Below are positions 60,485 through 64,000 of a stretch of 64,000 nucleotides of DNA, piece by piece; within the stretch, counting starts at the first letter, position 1; each line of letters starts with the position of its first letter. The notes under the pieces are model-generated. The model searched no databases. It was not told where the DNA came from and saw only the letters and a program-made list of their open reading frames with translations. The position numbers and the translations under genes were made by a program. The stretch is taken from the NCBI GenBank assembly GCA_003439945.1, contig QVRM01002491.1:248001-312000 (forward strand). The letters run 5' to 3'. The stretch comes from Dermanyssus gallinae. Taxonomy: Eukaryota; Arthropoda; Arachnida; Mesostigmata; Dermanyssidae.

Positions 60485-63400
60485 ATATTGTCATACCTGT
60501 GCGTTGGCGTACATCGACACATGAGGTAGTTGTGATGAAGAGCATCGGACAATACGGATTAACAAAGCCACTCCGAAACAACGAAGAAAGAATAAGCAAC
60601 ATCACAGAAGGCAGATAACACTCGTATGCGTTCCGACCGGCACCATACATTGTCACCGCCAACCGATCGAACAGGTGCAATCAATTCATCTTCATTTCGT
60701 TGTTGCTCTTTGATCTTCTCCATGCTGAAGTTGGCATTCGCTTTCCTCTGTGAAAAGTAGACGATAGACGTCGCAGCTTGTAGATTTGCCACAAACACCT
60801 CAATGCACACACACTCTCTATCTATCTCCAAGTCAAGCACGTCGCCTGTGGTGAACACGCGCGTCTTCGCCGTCGCGCTTAAAAAGAACGTAGCGCACTT
60901 CGCTCATCACCGCCATAATGTACCACCATAAGGTACCACCAACGGCAACAGGAGGAACACCAGTAATACTGGACGGTGGCCTGTCCAGGGTCGACCCGGA
61001 AAACGAGTCACGTTGTTGTTGTTGATGCTGCTGAAGTTGCGTTGCCGTATCATTGCCATCGTAGCTTGAGCGTAGACATCTATTTATTGATTGGCCTGTT
61101 TCGTTCGTACACAATCACTTCATATGGTTTGTTGCCATTCACTGTAGACAAGCAACTGATCATCCTGCTATTCGCACTTTCGAGTCCGGAGCGAAACTCT
61201 ACTCCACACTATAGAGCTCATCTAGAGAGATCATGTTCTGATGAGATCCAGACACGAGCAGCACGAAAAGTGGTGACCTGGCGTTCGACGCCAGAATCGA
61301 TCTGTCGTTGAGGTGATTCATCAACACGATACCGGTATGCATAGATAGACTCGAGCACGAACGACAACAACGGACCAGCAATACCTTCACTAGGGGCTGG
61401 CGAAGTTCACTGAGTCGTCGTCGGTGTCATTGTGCTCATCATTTTCGTTACAGCCAGTTACACCGCCAGTAAGTAGTATGACCGTCACTCCCTGCCTGCC
61501 TGCATGCATGCACTAGCCACCACCAAGGAGGTTGGCGTAGTGCCAAGCATTCGGTGCCGCCGAGATTATGATGATGATGATGTTGTTGTTGTCGTCTTCG
61601 TCGTCGTCGGGGAGGTTTGGGAGAGCTTCTGGAGAGAGGGCGGGCAGAGACGGTGTGACGGTTCTCGTCGTAGTAATTGAAGAAGTTGTAGTAACAGCAG
61701 CTTCAGCAGCAGCAGCCGCAGTACTGGCTGGAGAAGCTCCATGTATGAAGACCTACTTACCAGAAGCCTCCGAGCGTTCAGCCTATCTGCCTACCTACCT
61801 ATGCTAGCAGCAGCAGCTGGAACCAGCGACTACCTGTCGGCTCAGTCAACACCACAACAGGCACATAGCAACCGGCGAACCCTGGACAGAGAGAGAGACA
61901 GGGAGAGAGATAGAGAACGCGCGCCGACAGAGAAGGCAGGGCGAGAAAGCGAGGACACCGAGACAATAAGAGGGAGACTCGATTCACGCTGTTTCTACTC
62001 GTGCGGCTGTGGAGGAATGGCCAGCGGCCGCCACCGCCGCCACTATCAGCGCCATGTGATTCCCCGGCAAACATTGGACAACAACAGCAACATCAACAAT
62101 CTAAGCCTCTCTGCTTATTGCTACTGCCGGACTACTGCCGCCGCTACTGGTTCTGCTTCTTCTCCACCAGCAGCAACTAACAACCACAACAACAGCAGAA
62201 ATGAGCACTTCTGGTCGGCTGCGGCTGCACGATGACGCTAGGGAGGGGGCTGACTGCTACGGGAGGCGGAGCGCTGAAGTCCCAACACACCGAGGAACAC
62301 TCCCGCCGGTCCTGTATGCTGCGCTGAGGTTGTTGTAAGCCGTGGATGCACACGGCCACCATTCCCTCGCTCACTCACCGCGAGGAATATGGCCGGCAGG
62401 CCACGCACGACGAGAACCACAATAACATCAACAACAACAACAACGACGAACGTGGTTGGAGGTTGACGAGTTAGTTTCAATCGTGGACCTTCTCCAGCCT
62501 ACCGCCGTGACCGGGAGGGATGAGACGACCGTCATGTCGATGCGCTGCTGGAGAAGCAGTTGGTCGACGGCTACTACAATAACCATACTACCTTCTTCTC
62601 CTTCTAATACTCCCAATACAACTGTACTAGAAGTTTGCCAATATGTTAAGACGACGACGACGACAGTCGAATAGCTCTGGCTGTTGTTCTGTCTTCTTCT
62701 TCTCCTTCTCCTGGAGGAGATGTGAGGTGGAGGAGAACCGAAGATGAAGTCGACGACGATGAGGGAACGAAGACACCGCAGAAGCGGCGATGGCAGCCGC
62801 AACAGCAAGAGCACCAGCCCCATCGGAAAGGAGGAACGGAGGAACAACGACTCAAGATATCGGTTGCGTCGACCGAGCCACTGCCGAGACCAAACGGCAC
62901 TCACATCAGTGAGGTGAGAGACAGACATAGAGTGCGAGAGAGAGAGAGCGAGAAAGGAAGAATACGGTCAGCCCACCAGTCGGGAGCCACCAGCAGCCAA
63001 AGTTCACCTTGGAGATGGAGGCTACGGCGCGCCTAAGGTGCTGCTGCTGCTTCACTCGGCGGCTTCGGTGACTCTCCGCTGCCATCATCGCGGCGCAACC
63101 AGTCGCCGGGAGTGCGACTTCATTCCTTCATTCTATGTTCGTCTTCTTCTTCTTCTTCGGCCTATTGCTCCACAGCAAGGAGGAATCCCGAAAGCCGCCC
63201 GCAGACAGCAGCCTAGAGGAGAAGACTCGGTCATCGACGTAGTCGTCGTCGTTGTTGTTGTTGTAGTCGTCATCGGCAGCGGCGGCGGACATCACTAGTG
63301 GACGTTCGATCGCGCGGGCAAACAGCGGCGGGTAGGAGCTAGAGCCGAACTGTCTTCTCCTTGAAAATCGGCCGAAGTCGATGGATGGACGCTCGTTGGG

Positions 63401-63955
63401 AGGAGGCATGTTGTTGCTGCTGCTCTGTTGTTATCGTCGGGGAAGAACGACTGATTCGGCTGCCGAAGTGCTGAAGTGAAAAGGAAAGAGGGAGAGAGCG
63501 AAAGCCTGTCAGGTCGACCGTAGGAGACCGGGGAATGGCGAGGTGTTTTGTTGGGGAAGACGAAGTGGAATGGATCTTCAGCAGCAAGCCCGACGAGTTC
63601 GATGGAGGAGGAGATTGTGCTGAACCGCTTGTACCAGATGAGAAGCTGGTCGAAAAGAAGCTGGAGGAACAGAAGGACGAAGTTGATGATGAAGCGATGA
63701 TGATGCTTATTATTAGGGTGGCGACGACGACGCCACAAGCGACTCCACCAAGACACCAGAGCAAGCCATCGGAAAACAGCAAGCGAAGGAGAAGTAGCAG
63801 AAATAGTAATATCTAGTTGCCGATGGATGTACTGGTACCACTTCTACTACTGCGGCTCTTACGATAACGAGCAGCGTGCTGCATGCATGCATGCTTTACG
63901 ACGGGCTGAGGAGCCAACAAAAGCGCGTTCCAACCGCTCGGTCGCCCCTCGCCGC

Positions 63956-63973
63956 GGGGGGGGGGGGGGGGGG
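63956..63973. repeat. G18 homopolymer
   Basis: Eighteen consecutive G on the plus strand in a CpG-rich context, 27 bp from the window end. It could form a quadruplex, and its length may be unreliable. Confidence 0.9.
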
Positions 63974-64000
63974 CGAGAGTAGCGGGCAGGAACAAGCCGC

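Larger units (their letters stand above)
58585..64000 (-). other. Candidate 5' region of the zinc-finger gene, GA-, CpG- and triplet-rich
   Basis: No coding exon is provable here. Minus-strand donors with good consensus end candidate 5' exons at 61761 (GTAAGT), 62379 (GTGAGT) and 62905 (GTGAGT). GAGA-type purine tracts occur at about 61887-61917 and 62929-62950. CAA/CAG or TTG tracts occur at 58900-58970, 59420-59450, 59680-59785, 61575-61600 and 62140-62450. The long frames at 58770-59738 and 59039-59878 are repeat-driven. A relatively unique stretch at 59.9-61.5 kb shows nothing I recognise. Confidence 0.35.

Noticed and set aside
62379..62480. Minus-strand ATG followed by a hydrophobic stretch and a GTGAGT donor, like a signal peptide exon
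   Set aside because: The hydrophobic run is a TTG/GTC repeat read as Val. Its phase 0 donor does not fit the next exon at 58584.

Overview
This is a nuclear eukaryotic window, almost certainly from an arthropod. The evidence is an insect/mite-type mariner family, an R1-clade LINE, C2H2 zinc-finger exons with GT-AG introns of up to 27 kb, and a very high density of (AT)n and imperfect (CAA/CAG/CGA/GAT) triplet repeats. There are no bacterial operons, ribosome binding sites, rRNA or tRNA genes. A mite or other arachnid is my best guess, but nothing in the sequence settles it.

Layout. (1) 1-13.05 kb is a graveyard of nested transposable elements. A 5'-truncated Jockey-superfamily LINE (plus strand, about 1.0-2.54 kb) meets a longer CR1-like LINE (minus strand, about 2.54-9.84 kb) tail to tail. 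The longer LINE is interrupted by a mariner inside its endonuclease domain (5386-6707) and by a 5'-truncated R1-like LINE between ORF1 and ORF2 (about 7.14-8.95 kb). A further fragment of the same CR1-like family lies at 10.9-11.2 kb. A second mariner (11730-13050), in the opposite orientation, has an intact 353-residue transposase frame. The first mariner differs by a one-base deletion in a poly(A) run, which breaks its frame. (2) 13.05-18.58 kb has simple repeats and no gene that I recognise. (3) 18.58-58.58 kb, minus strand, is best read as one large gene for a three-finger C2H2 protein. Four exons (58584-58474, 31496-31040, 19936-19777, 18722-18585) have matching splice phases (1-1, 2-2, 0-0) and canonical GT-AG borders. 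The introns are about 27.0, 11.1 and 1.05 kb. They hold most of the microsatellites and triplet-rich sequence and show no recognisable transposon coding remnant. (4) 58.6-64 kb is GA-, CpG- and triplet-rich and may be the 5' end of that gene. It contains several good minus-strand splice donors but no first exon I can prove.

The most unusual structural signal is a near-symmetrical inverted repeat of 422 bp (arms of 194 and 195 bp, 33-nt loop, 19003-19424) inside the last intron of the zinc-finger gene. It would form a long imperfect RNA hairpin in the pre-mRNA. Three short perfect hairpins and a 151-bp tandem duplication also lie in the introns.

Exon calls come from reading phase and splice signals by eye. 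The two finger-bearing exons are strong. The first and last exons are supported inferences that RNA-seq or homology could confirm or reject.
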